This document shows positions 52,558-62,492 of a stretch of 64,000 bases of DNA, one piece after another (position 1 is the stretch's first letter; the number at the start of each line of letters is the position of its first letter). This DNA comes from Bidens hawaiensis. Lineage: Eukaryota; Streptophyta; Magnoliopsida; Asterales; Asteraceae. Location: NCBI GenBank assembly GCA_021521415.1, contig JAIQDT010000304.1:124001-188000 (forward strand). Direction: 5' to 3'. Position numbers and translations under genes: made by a program. Under the pieces are notes generated by a model. That model was not told where the DNA came from. It saw nothing but the letters and a program-made list of their open reading frames with translations, and ran no database searches.

Positions 52558-52813
52558 TGTAACAACCCAGCTACCATCGCACCATAATATTGTCGGTTTT
52601 AGCCGGGACGTACCACCATCGCCTCACGGATTTGCTTTTGGTTGCCCAGGTGGTTACCCATCCTCATACTACTCCCACCTGAGCACGCTTAAGTGTGGAA
52701 TTCTCTTCTCATCCACTACCATTAAGCGCCCAAAACGCGTTATGATGGGGAAGGTATCCACATACTTATAAAGAAGGCTTAGTTCTCCTCCCCAATCGAC
52801 GTGGGATGTCACA
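52558..52813 (-). repeat. Cassandra 5' LTR (right copy)
   Basis: TGTAACAACCCAGCTACC to GATGTCACA, 256 bp. The 5S-like minus-strand segment (about 52634-52710) keeps TTAAGCGTGCT and GGATGGGTAACC. This LTR would start the element's RNA polymerase III-type transcript. Confidence 0.88.
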
Positions 52814-52819
52814 ATCACT

Positions 52820-54052
52820 TGTAAGGCCCTGAACCTAGAAACCTTACTAATAGTTAGATTTACACTTGAACACAGCTTAATTATCAGAAACTACATTTAT
52901 ACAAAACTTTATCTCTAACGACTCTTTAGATGCCAACACCGTGAGTATAGCCTTGTGTATACTCCAAGCTCCTTTACTTTCTTTTGCCAACGACTTGCAT
53001 GCATACTAAAATTCAGCTGCGCTGAGTGAGTTCTAGTTAATTAGGCATGATGCATTACATTCTCATACCTACATATACGTATCCGAAGATACTTATTACA
53101 TAGTTAACCAGATTACCTTTCTTTCATAAATACATACATTTATACTCAACACTTACTTTAGTCAACCAAGAGTATGTTCATAGTCCACCGTCTATACCTA
53201 TACTCAAGGTCGTGAACACGTAAAAGGTCTACAGTCCTTACCTATGGTCACTATTCATGGTACGTACAAGGCCGCAGTCCTTCCTTATACCATCAACACG
53301 TACAGTCCTTTCCTATGTTGACAGCTATATCATAGCATGTATGAGGCTCGCAGTCCTCCCCTATGCTACCACATTACATTTCCAGCACATTTAAGGTCCT
53401 CAGTCCTTTCCTATGGTGACACCTATTCACAGTACGTATAAGGTTCACAATCCTTATCTACGTTAAAATCTATCATCTATAACACGTATAAGGTCCACAG
53501 TCCTTAACTACGCTATCACATGCCACTTATATATTTATATTCAAATATATAAATTGATTTCATTTATCGGCTAACTTGTCTTTTAAAAAGTTAACGGGAT
53601 CTAACGGAGTTGGGGAGGTCGGTTAGTTCGGTTTATTATGTTTGGACAACCTAAGCTATATTAACCAACCCACCAGCCAAGCCCAATATCCAGGCCATCT
53701 AACCCATTTCGTAAATCCATGCCCATCTCAAAAGCCCATCGCGCAAGCCCATCAGCCAAACCCAGATCCAACCTTTATCTCGCAAAAATAATTTACTAGA
53801 ATCTGGTTTCGAACCCAGGACCTAGCAGTGTTACTTGATATACCTTATACATATAATGGTTCTGTCGCATCTAAAGTGTCTCGCAAAAATGGTTTGCGAG
53901 AGCCAGGTCTCGATCCCACGACATCTCGCTCACCTAACAATGGATTTACCACCCACCTATAGCACACTTGTGGTTATTGTTTCCTTTATCTTAATTATAT
54001 ACAAGTGTTTGCTGTTAATTATTTCCTTTCCTCCTTTCTTTCATTTTTACGA

Positions 54053-54097
<45 letters not shown>

Positions 54098-54146
54098 GGT
54101 GATGGGGATGATGGTGATGGTGATGGTGATGGTGATAGTGATGGTG

Positions 54147-54178
<32 letters not shown>
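52820..54178. repeat. LTR-like fragment with ~55-bp repeats, origin unclear
   Basis: Begins TGTAAGGCCCTGAACC, similar in style to Ty3 LTR starts such as 39236. Contains CTGAGTGAGTTCTAG, as in element D's LTR. From about 53175 to 53520 a diverged unit (A(C/G)TA(C/T)(A/G)(A/T)AAGG, then CAGTCCTT(A/C)CCTA) repeats about seven times. From 53640 to 53780 there are many CCCA(A/T)C-type repeats. No gene. It ends in the microsatellite at 54054. Confidence 0.45.
54054..54178 (+). repeat. Compound microsatellite (GAT)n-(GGT)n-(GATGGT)n-(ATT)n
   Basis: Uninterrupted trinucleotide runs: about nine GAT, six GGT, a GATGGT stretch, then about eleven ATT up to the TG of the next LTR at 54179. Poly-Asp, poly-Met or poly-Ile ORFs here are artefacts. 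Confidence 0.95.
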
Positions 54179-54179
<1 letters not shown>

Positions 54180-54834
54180 GTAACATCACGAAAATATCGG
54201 GTCAAAAATACCAAGTTGAAAAAATAAAGGACCAAAAATGACAAATTTTTAAACTTAAAAATCAAAAATGAAAAATTTGTCACCAGGCCTGATCGCGATA
54301 CGCGACGGCCATAGACCAAACTTCATCGTGTATCGCGATGACGAGGTCTGACAGCGTGACACGTGTCGATACGTGTCATATGGTGGCATTATGTGTTGCC
54401 ACGTGGCAGCCCTAGTGGGTGACTCATCATGCATGCGTCACGATACGCGATGACATAATCAAAGGACCATCGCGTATCGCGATGGGTCCCGGGAAATTTC
54501 TATAAATAGCAAGATACGCCCCTTTCATTTCACACACCATTTCTCACATCACTTTCTCTCTCTAGAACACACTTTCTCTAAAAATACTCCTTTTCATCAC
54601 CTCGATAAACGTACCGACCACCACGTTTTTCGTGACCATAAAACCCTGACATTTTACCTCGTAATCCGGGCCATAAACCGACGATATCCCAAAGTACCGG
54701 CGAAAATATCGCGAAGTACGTGCCAACCATGTATGACCCGGCGTTCCGCCTCGAAGTACGTGCTGACCCGACGACCTACCTCGAAGTACGTGCCGACCCG
54801 AGACGACCCGACGTCCTGTCTCGAAGTGCGTGCC
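54179..54834 (+). repeat. 5' part of a long LTR interrupted by the Athila-like element
   Basis: Begins TGTAACATCACGAAAA, a Ty3-type LTR start. A TATAAATAG box at 54501 and a CT-rich leader after it suggest plus-strand transcription. Four dyads near TCGCGATACGCGA lie upstream of the TATA box (54291-54484). Downstream, CGAAGTACGTGCC repeats four times (about 54711-54834). The LTR resumes at 62493. Confidence 0.65.
54291..54484. promoter_or_regulatory. Four CpG-rich dyads upstream of TATA box
   Basis: GATCGCGATACGCGAC (54291-54306), CATCGTGTATCGCGATG (54324-54340), GTCACGATACGCGATGAC (54437-54454) and CATCGCGTATCGCGATG (54468-54484, a perfect dyad of 7-bp arms around TAT). Their position just upstream of TATAAATAG suggests promoter elements. 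Confidence 0.75.
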
Positions 54835-56539
54835 TGATGTGTAGTAAAACACACTTACTTTACTTATGATTTTATCATGGTTTTTATGTTTATTTGTTTA
54901 TTTTATGAAAGTATTGGGGGCTAAGTGCAATAATTTACAAAGTTTAAATGTTATTTGATAGTTTATGAAAGATGGTGAAAAAGAGTCAATTTGGAAGATT
55001 CTAGAGGACTTGTTGGTCAAGTTTTGAAGATATAACTCAAGGCCCAACCCAAGCCCACAAGTTAGAAGCCTTAAGTAATATTATATGAAGATAATTAAAA
55101 GAGTTTTCAGCCATTATTCAAGCCCTATTCCCGAAATCAAAAGAAAACCCTAACTCCACATCAGGTTGCGATCGGAACAGCAATGAAGGAAGAAAAAAAA
55201 AGAAGAAACCGGCGGCTGTGGAGGCTAGAGGAAGAAGAAGGAGGCTCGGGGTGATCTTGGGCAGCTGCTAGGGATCTTTTACATCGTTTGTTTCAGCCAT
55301 ATAACTTAAGTAATTCATCCATAAACTTTACTTATTGTTCAAGAACCCTAACTTTGTTGAATTGATCTTTTGCTTTGGATTGTTTTGCAAGTGATTGATA
55401 GTTTGACTTGTGATTGATTGTGTTTGAATCTTGAATGAATATAATCATGTTTGAGTTGATGTTTGTGATGTTTTTTTTAAGTATATGTGGCTGTCCAAAA
55501 TCAATGTTAAGCTAAACTTGCTTGTTCTACCTAGGATAGATGATTGTTGAGTAGTTTAGACTTGTTTAATGGATTGTTAATGTTCAAGACTTAAATTATT
55601 GATGTAAAGTTTAACTAAACCATAAATTAGATTTTGTGTGATGGCTGTGTTTTATTTGTTATTACTTATAATCCTCTTGCATTAGTTAATTGAATTGGTT
55701 TTGATTAATTGATTGCTTGTTAGACTCTTGACTTGGTGTTTCGGGTTTATTTGCGGGGTGTACAACCGTAGGGATAAGTGGGTAATATACATCATCTAAA
55801 ATCAGTTAAAATACACCTTCTTTGAGACCGAGAGGTGATAAGAAGTAATATTATCTCATTGTTTTTACTTGTTAGAATTAAGATCGCGCGAGAGCGGGTT
55901 TTTGTCTTGTCAAGTTTGAGTGTTTATGTGCAATTAGTTGATTTAATTTGGGTGAAGTTAAATTGTTCCTCTATCCTTGGTGACATAGTATTTGTCTCCA
56001 TTAGGATAGTGTGTCGGTGAGACCGAGAGGAGAGTCGTCATTTGAACACGTTAATAATTGTTTTTCCGGTTTATTCTTTAAAATCAATTAAAATAAGTTG
56101 GAGTTTGTTAGAGAGACTGAGAGGTAATTTGACTTTCTTAAACAAGTTTTAGTTGTGTCATCTTTTATAACCGGTGTCGTGAATATTTTCAATCCGTTGT
56201 CTTGTTATTTCTATCAACATGATTCATTCCTAGGTAGACGTCTTTATACATTGAATTTTAACCAAAGTTTTCAAAGTTTTGTCAAAAGTTTTCATTCAGT
56301 TAAGTTAAGTAGTTAAATTAAATTCTAAAATAAATTAACTAAATATTTTTGTGAGTCTTGGTTAGAGTTTCGTAATTATAAACGTTTTCACGTGTCTTCG
56401 AGTTCGATATCCGGACTTTCCTCATCTGTGCTATACGCGACCGGTACACTTGCCGTTTGTGTGAGCTAGGATAGATTGTTTGGTTTTAAAAGCTTAGTTG
56501 CGCCTTGTGTTTTATTTATATATATATTTTCGCACATCA
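54835..56539 (+). repeat. Athila-like 5' LTR
   Basis: TGATGTGTAGTAAAACAC to TTCGCACATCA. Contains three GAGAC(C/T)GAGAGG motifs (near 55823, 56008 and 56126). No gene; short ORFs are shared with the 3' LTR only by descent. Confidence 0.93.
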
Positions 56540-56544
56540 AGTTT

Positions 56545-56562
56545 TTGGCGCCGTTGCCGGGG
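56545..56562 (+). other. Athila-like primer binding site
   Basis: TGGCGCCGTTGCCGGGGA, the primer-site sequence usual in Athila and Tat elements, five bases after the LTR end. Confidence 0.93.
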
Positions 56563-56698
56563 ACACGGTTTGAGGCGTATTAAGAACGGCTCGAGTTAGG
56601 ACTTGCCTTGTTTACTACTTGTCTTTCTTATTTGTTTTGTTTGTTAGTTTAAAATAGTTTAGCTAATTATAATTTCTTTTATTTATTTTAATAGTTGT

Positions 56699-57292
56699 AT
56701 GCGACGTACTCGATCTCTAGGACCACCAGAAGTTGAAGGATTTCCCGAACCAGAGAGAGAGCTTCTTGAGAGACGTCGTACAAAACCGTCTTCCAGTTCA
56801 TCTACATCCGTCGGTAATACGTTTTCTTCTCCTACTTTTTCTGAACCCATTATTAGGGATAGGATTATGGGCGACGCGAACCCACCACCGAGGAGGACAG
56901 TTGCAGACCGGGCCCATCCGGTCGATGCTGGCGCGAGATCCAGCATTGCTCCACCAGCTATAGGAGTTCAAACGACTTGGCAGATTCCATCTAATGTTCT
57001 GAACACAATTGCTCATTCTGCTCAATTTCACGGGTTGCTCCACGAGAACCCGCATTCTCATCTCACTCGTATTACACGTATCTTCGACACGTTTCATCTT
57101 GCCGGCGTATCCGAAGACGCCATAAAACTCCAAATCTTTCCGTTCTCACTCGTTGATCATGCGAGTCTGTGGATTGAGTCCCTTCCACAGGGATCCATTG
57201 CTACTTGGGCTTCCATGCCGACCCAATTTCTTGAAAAATACGATCCTCCAGCTAAAGCCGCTCGTTTGCGTAACCAAATTCATTCTTTCTAG
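56699..57292 (+). pseudogene. gag: Athila-like gag, N-terminal part, ended by TAG
   Basis: From ATG 56699 (MRRTRSLGPPEVEGFPEP), 197 codons. A disordered Ser/Pro/Arg-rich head is followed by the capsid domain: FHGLLHENPHSHLTRITRIFDTF, DAIKLQIFPFSLVDHASLWIESL, SIATWASMPTQFLEKY, AKAARLRNQIHSF. TAG at 57290-57292 interrupts the frame. The same frame continues directly in the next ORF ([20 protein letters not shown]), so it is probably one gag broken by a single stop. Confidence 0.85.
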
Positions 57293-58969
57293 ATGGAGGA
57301 CACCGAGAGCTTCTACGAGGCGTGGGAAAGGTTCAAAAATCTACTTGCGTTATGTCCAAACCACGGCCTACAAGCTGTGGTGTTCGCTTTCGACAAATTT
57401 AGGTCCTATCTGGTTTTGTCCAAAACGATTGTTTATACGGATCATGCCGCTATTAGTTATCTTTTCAGCAAGCAGGATGCTAAGCCTCGTCTTATCCGAT
57501 GGATCCTGTTGCTTCAAGAGTTCGATATAGAGATCCGTGATAAAAAGGGGGCCGAGAATGTAGCGGCTGATCACCTTTCACGTCTAGAGGGGGTTGATTT
57601 AGGAGATTCGGGAGTTAGGATCGACGATTGTTTTCTGACGGAGAGTCTGATGTTCATTACTGCACAAGAGGAAGGTTTTCCATGGTTTGCTGATTTCGCG
57701 AACTATCTTGCTGACGGATACCTCCCAAAGATGCCTTACCAGCAAAATAAGAAATTCTTTGCTGACATCAAATTTTACCTTTGGGACGATCCATATCTTT
57801 TCCGCATTGGTGCTGATCAGCTTATTAGAAGGTGTGTGGATATCAAGAAAGGATGGCAAATTTTGAGTCATTGTCATGTGGGACCTACTGGAGGTCACCA
57901 CGGTGTGAGTTCTACGGCAAAGAAAGTCTTTGATTCTGGTTTTTACTGGCCGTCTATCTTTAAGGATGCTCATCTGTTCGTTAAGAGTTGTGATCGTTGC
58001 CAGCGTGTCGGCAACATTTCTTCGCGAAACGAAATGCCCCAGAATGCCATTCAAGTTTGTGAGGTTTTTGATATTTGGGGTATTGATTTCATGGGACCGT
58101 TTCCATCTTCGCGTGGAAACAAATACATACTCGTGGCCGTCGATTACGTGTCTAAGTGGGTTGAGGCCAAAGTTCTACCCACCAATGATGCCCGAGTGGT
58201 AGTCCGTTTTCTGGAAAGTCTATTTGCTCGTTTTGGAGTCCCGAAAGCCTTGATCAGTGATCGAGGTACTCACTTTTGCAACTCGCAGATGGATAAGGCG
58301 TTGAAGCATTATGGGGTCACCCATCGGCTTGCGACCACCTACCACCCACAGACTAGTGGGCAAGTAGAAGTGAGTAATCGGGGAATCAAACGTATTCTCG
58401 AGAAAACGGTTGGTTCAAATCGTCGGGATTGGTCCGACAAATTAGATGACGCTATGTGGGCCTTCCGTACAGCCTACAAGACTCCGACTGGTTCCACACC
58501 ATTTCGGATGATTTATGGGAAGGCCTGTCACCTTCCTGTTGAATTGGAACACCGCGCTTCATGGGCCCTTCAAAGGGTTAATCTTGATTTACCCGCCGCA
58601 GAGGGTAATCGTTTCCATCAATTACATGAACTAGAAGAGCTCCGAGATCACGCATATGCACAATCATTTCGGTATAAGGAGCATACGAAGGAACTGCATG
58701 ACAGGAAATTGAAGGGTAATAAGCAGTTCAAGTGTGGGGATAAGGTTTTACTGTATAACTCACGGTTGAGGTTATTCCCGGGAAAGTTGAAATCCCGATG
58801 GTCGGGACCGTTCACGGTCACTGAGGTTTTCTCGTATGGCACTATTGAGATACAAGATCGAAGCGAGAAGTTTAAGGTGAACGGCCATAGATTGAAGCAC
58901 TACATTGGAGAGCCGATAACTGATCAGACAGTCGAGGTGTTCTACCTTAACTCATTCACCGAGAAATAG
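57293..58969 (+). CDS. pol: Athila-like gag-RNase H-integrase fusion ORF
   Basis: A 558-codon ORF in frame with the upstream gag. Residues 1-28 finish the gag helix ([23 protein letters not shown]). At about residue 29 the sequence jumps to [25 protein letters not shown], the C-terminal half of Ty3 RNase H, so the rest of gag, all protease and RT are deleted in frame. Residues ~85-105 end RNase H (AADHLSRLE). Integrase follows: zinc region GPTGGHHG...CDRCQRV (~200-240), core [10 protein letters not shown] (~265), SDRGTHFCN (~323) and GQVEVSNRG (~360), giving D, D, E. A C-terminal domain with [12 protein letters not shown] ends near 545. Integrase looks intact. Whether the fusion is expressed is unknown. 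Confidence 0.9.
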   Translation: MEDTESFYEAWERFKNLLALCPNHGLQAVVFAFDKFRSYLVLSKTIVYTDHAAISYLFSKQDAKPRLIRWILLLQEFDIEIRDKKGAENVAADHLSRLEGVDLGDSGVRIDDCFLTESLMFITAQEEGFPWFADFANYLADGYLPKMPYQQNKKFFADIKFYLWDDPYLFRIGADQLIRRCVDIKKGWQILSHCHVGPTGGHHGVSSTAKKVFDSGFYWPSIFKDAHLFVKSCDRCQRVGNISSRNEMPQNAIQVCEVFDIWGIDFMGPFPSSRGNKYILVAVDYVSKWVEAKVLPTNDARVVVRFLESLFARFGVPKALISDRGTHFCNSQMDKALKHYGVTHRLATTYHPQTSGQVEVSNRGIKRILEKTVGSNRRDWSDKLDDAMWAFRTAYKTPTGSTPFRMIYGKACHLPVELEHRASWALQRVNLDLPAAEGNRFHQLHELEELRDHAYAQSFRYKEHTKELHDRKLKGNKQFKCGDKVLLYNSRLRLFPGKLKSRWSGPFTVTEVFSYGTIEIQDRSEKFKVNGHRLKHYIGEPITDQTVEVFYLNSFTEK

Positions 58970-60763
58970 GCGTGATGGATGCATCACTCGGGAGACAGCC
59001 CGAGTTGTAGAGTTTGTATTATGATTCTCTTTATTATCTGTTTTTATTTGTTTTATTTTTATTTATATTTATAAAAACATAAAAATACAAAAAAAAAAAT
59101 ATTTAATAAAAATCAAAAAAATTAAAAAATTCAAAAACACAAAAATATGTTTATTTCTTATGTTTTTGTTTTCTGTTTTGTACGCCGCTACATGCGAGCG
59201 AATTTGAGTTTTTACAGGTATTATTATGCACATGGTAGCTCTGATGGCGTTTTGGAACTGGTTCACCCGAGGTTGAGGCCACGAATGAAATGCTATACGG
59301 TCGTTCGTTCGAATCATACACAGCTGATGAAGAATCTGCATCTAAACCAGGGGAGTAACCCGTTCTCTATTTTAATTTCTGTTCTTTCAAGTTTTAATTT
59401 TAGGCTTTACGTTTTATTTTTATTTTATTTCTTTTCCTTGTTCTCATCGAGGACGATTTCGTTCTAAGTGTGGGGATGGGAATTTATTTTACTTAGTTGT
59501 GGAAAAAAAAATTAAAAAAAAAATAAAAAGTTTTCACTTGTTTTTCGTTTTCGTACGTTTTTTTTTTTTAAAAAAATATGTGTCCCTTGTTTTTAGCTTC
59601 TTTTGCATTAAAGTGGGAGATGATGATATTTATCGGAAATCGGTTTTTCAAACTACTAATAATATGAGATAAATTAAAGAAAACGCACATAACTTGGGAT
59701 GTGTCGGTAGGCTCAGCTTTGAAAATGAAAGGGCAAATTTGATAAAACGGTTAAACGGAAATCTTTTGTGGGTAAAGCGTTTTGTCCGTGGAAAATAAGC
59801 AATGAAAGATCGGGCCATACTCAAGCCTCAAATTTTGGTATGAAAAAGTGGAAGTATCATGAGTTTTAAAAATTTGAATACGTTATCATATGATGCTTGG
59901 GTAGGTTTAACGTTAGAGTATGTCGTGTAGCCTGTGATATAAATCTTAAACTGCTAGTTTAGTGTTTTACACCTCATTGGCGTATGGTTTTATAACCTTA
60001 AATCCTGTATTGATGGGATGCTTCGGGTCCGGAGACCATGGGTCTGTATGCAATCTACTTAGCTGGGTATTCACAATTCCTAAGTGGGGTTGTGGATATT
60101 TAAAAATAAAGCCAAAGAGCAAACCCTTATAAGTCTATAAACATGATCACAAAAAGTACAAAAGTACAAATACACTACAGACTTGATCATCCACGCTGTT
60201 AGCCATGTGGGGTCCCCTTGCTCGCGTCTCATTACCATTAAGAAACGGACCACAAGGGACACGCTACATGTAAGCCCTACAGATGAAATTTTGCATACTC
60301 ACCTATGGTGATGGATTTGGGGTATTGCTTTATAACGGGGGTATGTCATGTTGTGGGGAACACTAGCTATAAATTAATTGAACCTTAATCGTATCTAATG
60401 GCTGCTTGGTAGACTTTGATGCTTAAGCTTAGGTGGATAAACAATACCCTTGATCGTCTTAACTATTCATAAAAAATTAGAGTAACAAAAGTTTTAAACC
60501 TGCTAACTTTGAGTCAAGTTGGGGTGGTCTGGTCCGGTAAAAGCAGAAAATAAGCGGGTCTTAATTGTGTAAACCACTAAGTAATATTATTGTCGGGTCT
60601 TATTTGTCCCGGTAAAGATTAAGGCATGGGTTTAGGTGGACAACAATATCGATGATCGCGGTTTTTGCGTTTTTCTGAGCTTTAAAATATAACCTATATG
60701 TTTGATTTAACTTTGATTTTCCTATTCTGATCCAACTGCAGTCAAATCTTTTTCAGGGACGAA
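58970..60763 (+). other. Athila-like 3' non-coding interior with an internal polypurine-like tract
   Basis: About 1.8 kb without a recognisable ORF; I see no env-like gene, though such ORFs occur in some Athila copies. A/T homopolymer runs at 59080-59150 and 59500-59580. CTAAGTGTGGGGATGGG at 59465-59481 repeats the core of the terminal polypurine tract (CTTAAGTGTGGGGATG at 60769-60784). Confidence 0.7.
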
Positions 60764-60786
60764 AAAGTCTTAAGTGTGGGGATGTT
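60764..60786 (+). other. Athila-like polypurine tract
   Basis: AAAGTCTTAAGTGTGGGGATGTT immediately before TGATGTGTAG, the standard Athila/Tat form. Confidence 0.9.
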
Positions 60787-62492
60787 TGATGTGTAGTAAA
60801 ACACACTTACTTTCCTTATGATTTTATCATGGTTTTTATGTTTATTTCTTTATTTTATGAAAGTATTGGGGGCTAAGTGCAATAATTTACAAAATTTAAA
60901 TGTTATTTGATAGTTAATGAAAGATGGTGAAAAAAGAGTCAATTTGGAAGATTCTAGAGGACTTGTTGGTCAAGTTTTGAAGATATAACTCAAGGCCCAA
61001 CCCAAGCCCACAAGTTAGAAGCCTTAAGTAATATTATATGAAGATGATTAAAAGAGTTTTCAGCCATTATTCAAGCCCTATTCCCGAAATCAAAAGAAAA
61101 CCCTAACTCCACATCAGGTTGCGATCGGAACAGCAAAGAAGGAAGAAAAAAAAAGAAGAAACCGGCGGCTGTGGAAGCTAGAGGAAGAAGAAGGAGGCTC
61201 GGGGTGATCTTGGGCAGCTGCTAGGGATCTTTTACATCGTTTGTTTCAGCCATATAACTTAAGTAATTCATCCATAAACTTTACTTATTGTTCAAGAACC
61301 CTAACTTTGTTGAATTGATCTTTTGCTTTGGATTGTTTTGCAAGTGATTGATAGTTTGACTTGTGATTGATTGTGTTTGAATCTTGAATGAATATAATCA
61401 TGTTTGAGTTGATGTTTGTGATGTTTTTCTTAAGTATATGTGGCTGTCCAAAATCAATGTTAAGCTAAACTTGCTTGTTCTACCTAGGATAGATGATTGT
61501 TGAGTAGTTTGAACTTGTTTAATGGATTGTTAATGTTCAAGACTTAAATTATTGATGTAAAGTTTAACTAAACCATAAATTAGATTTTGTGTGATGGCTG
61601 TGTTTTATTTGTTATTACTTATAATCCTCTTGCATTAGTTAATTGAATTGGTTTTGATTAATTGATTGCTTGTTAGACTCTTGACTTGGTGTTTCGGGTT
61701 TATTTGCGGGGTGTACAACCGTAGGGATAAGTGGGTAATATACATCATCTAAAATCAGTTAAAATACACCTTATTTGAGACCGAGAGGTGATAAGAAGTA
61801 ATATTGTCTCGTTGTTTTTACTTGTTAGAATTAAGATCGCGCGAGAGCGGGTTTTTGTCTTGTCAAGTTTGAGTGTTTATGTGCAATTAGTTGATTTAAT
61901 TTGGGTGAAGTTAAATTGTTCCTCTATCCTTGGTGACATAGTATTTGTCTCCATTAGGATAGTGTGTCGGTGAGACCGAGAGGAGAGTCGTCATTTGAAC
62001 ACGTTAATAATTGTTTGTCCGGTTTATTCTTTAAAATCAATTAAAATAAGTTGGAGTTTGTTAGAGAGACTGAGAGGTAATTTGACTTTCTTAAACAAGT
62101 TTTAGTTGTGTCATCTTTTATAACCGGTGTCGTGAATATTTTCAATCCGTTGTCTTGTTATTTCTATCAACATGATTCATTCCTAGGTAGACGTCTTTAT
62201 ACATTGAATTTTAACCAAAGTTTTCAAAGTTTTGTCAAAAGTTTTCATTCAGTTAAGTTAAGTAGTTAAATTAAATTCTAAAATAAATTAACTAAATATT
62301 TTTGTGAGTCTTGGTTAGAGTTTCGTAATTATAAACGTTTTCACGTGTCTTCGAGTTCGATATCCGGACTTTCCTCATCTGTGCTATACGCGACCGGTAC
62401 ACTTGCCGTTTGTGTGAGCTAGGATAGATTGTTTGGTTTTTAAAGCTTAGTTGCAACTTGTGTTTCATTTATATATATATTTTCGCACATCA
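60787..62492 (+). repeat. Athila-like 3' LTR
   Basis: 1,706 bp, TGATGTGTAGTAAAACAC to TTCGCACATCA, nearly identical to 54835-56539. Confidence 0.93.

Larger units (their letters stand above)
46776..52813 (-). mobile_element. Cassandra-type TRIM with 5S rRNA-like LTRs, split by Copia-C
   Basis: Two 256-bp LTRs (46776-47031 and 52558-52813) flank about 74 bp of interior made only of a polypurine tract and a primer site. Inside each LTR the minus strand matches the 3' part of plant 5S rRNA, including AGTTAAGCGTGCT- and GGATGGGTAACC-like internal promoter boxes. This is the hallmark of Cassandra elements, which encode no protein and depend on others to move. Copia-C is inserted in the primer site. 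The flanks (ACCAA and ATCAC) do not show a clear target duplication. Confidence 0.88.
54835..62492 (+). mobile_element. Athila-like Ty3/gypsy element lacking protease and RT
   Basis: Element of 7,658 bp with LTRs of 1,705 and 1,706 bp that differ at about eighteen positions by eye. Primer site TGGCGCCGTTGCCGGGGA, partial gag, an in-frame fusion of gag to RNase H, intact integrase, polypurine tract AAGTGTGGGGATGTT. Flanks GTGCC (54830-54834) and GTTCC (62493-62497) are probably a target duplication with one change. Primer site, polypurine tract and integrase sequence are Athila-like. Non-autonomous because protease and most of RT are gone. Confidence 0.9.

Noticed and set aside
53835..54319. 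Overlapping ORFs rich in Met, Asp or Ile
   Set aside because: They are translations of the trinucleotide microsatellite and its flanks in different frames; no protein family is suggested.
59147..59467. env-like gene in the Athila-like element
   Set aside because: The ORF is short and low in complexity, and has no recognisable signal peptide or fusion domain.
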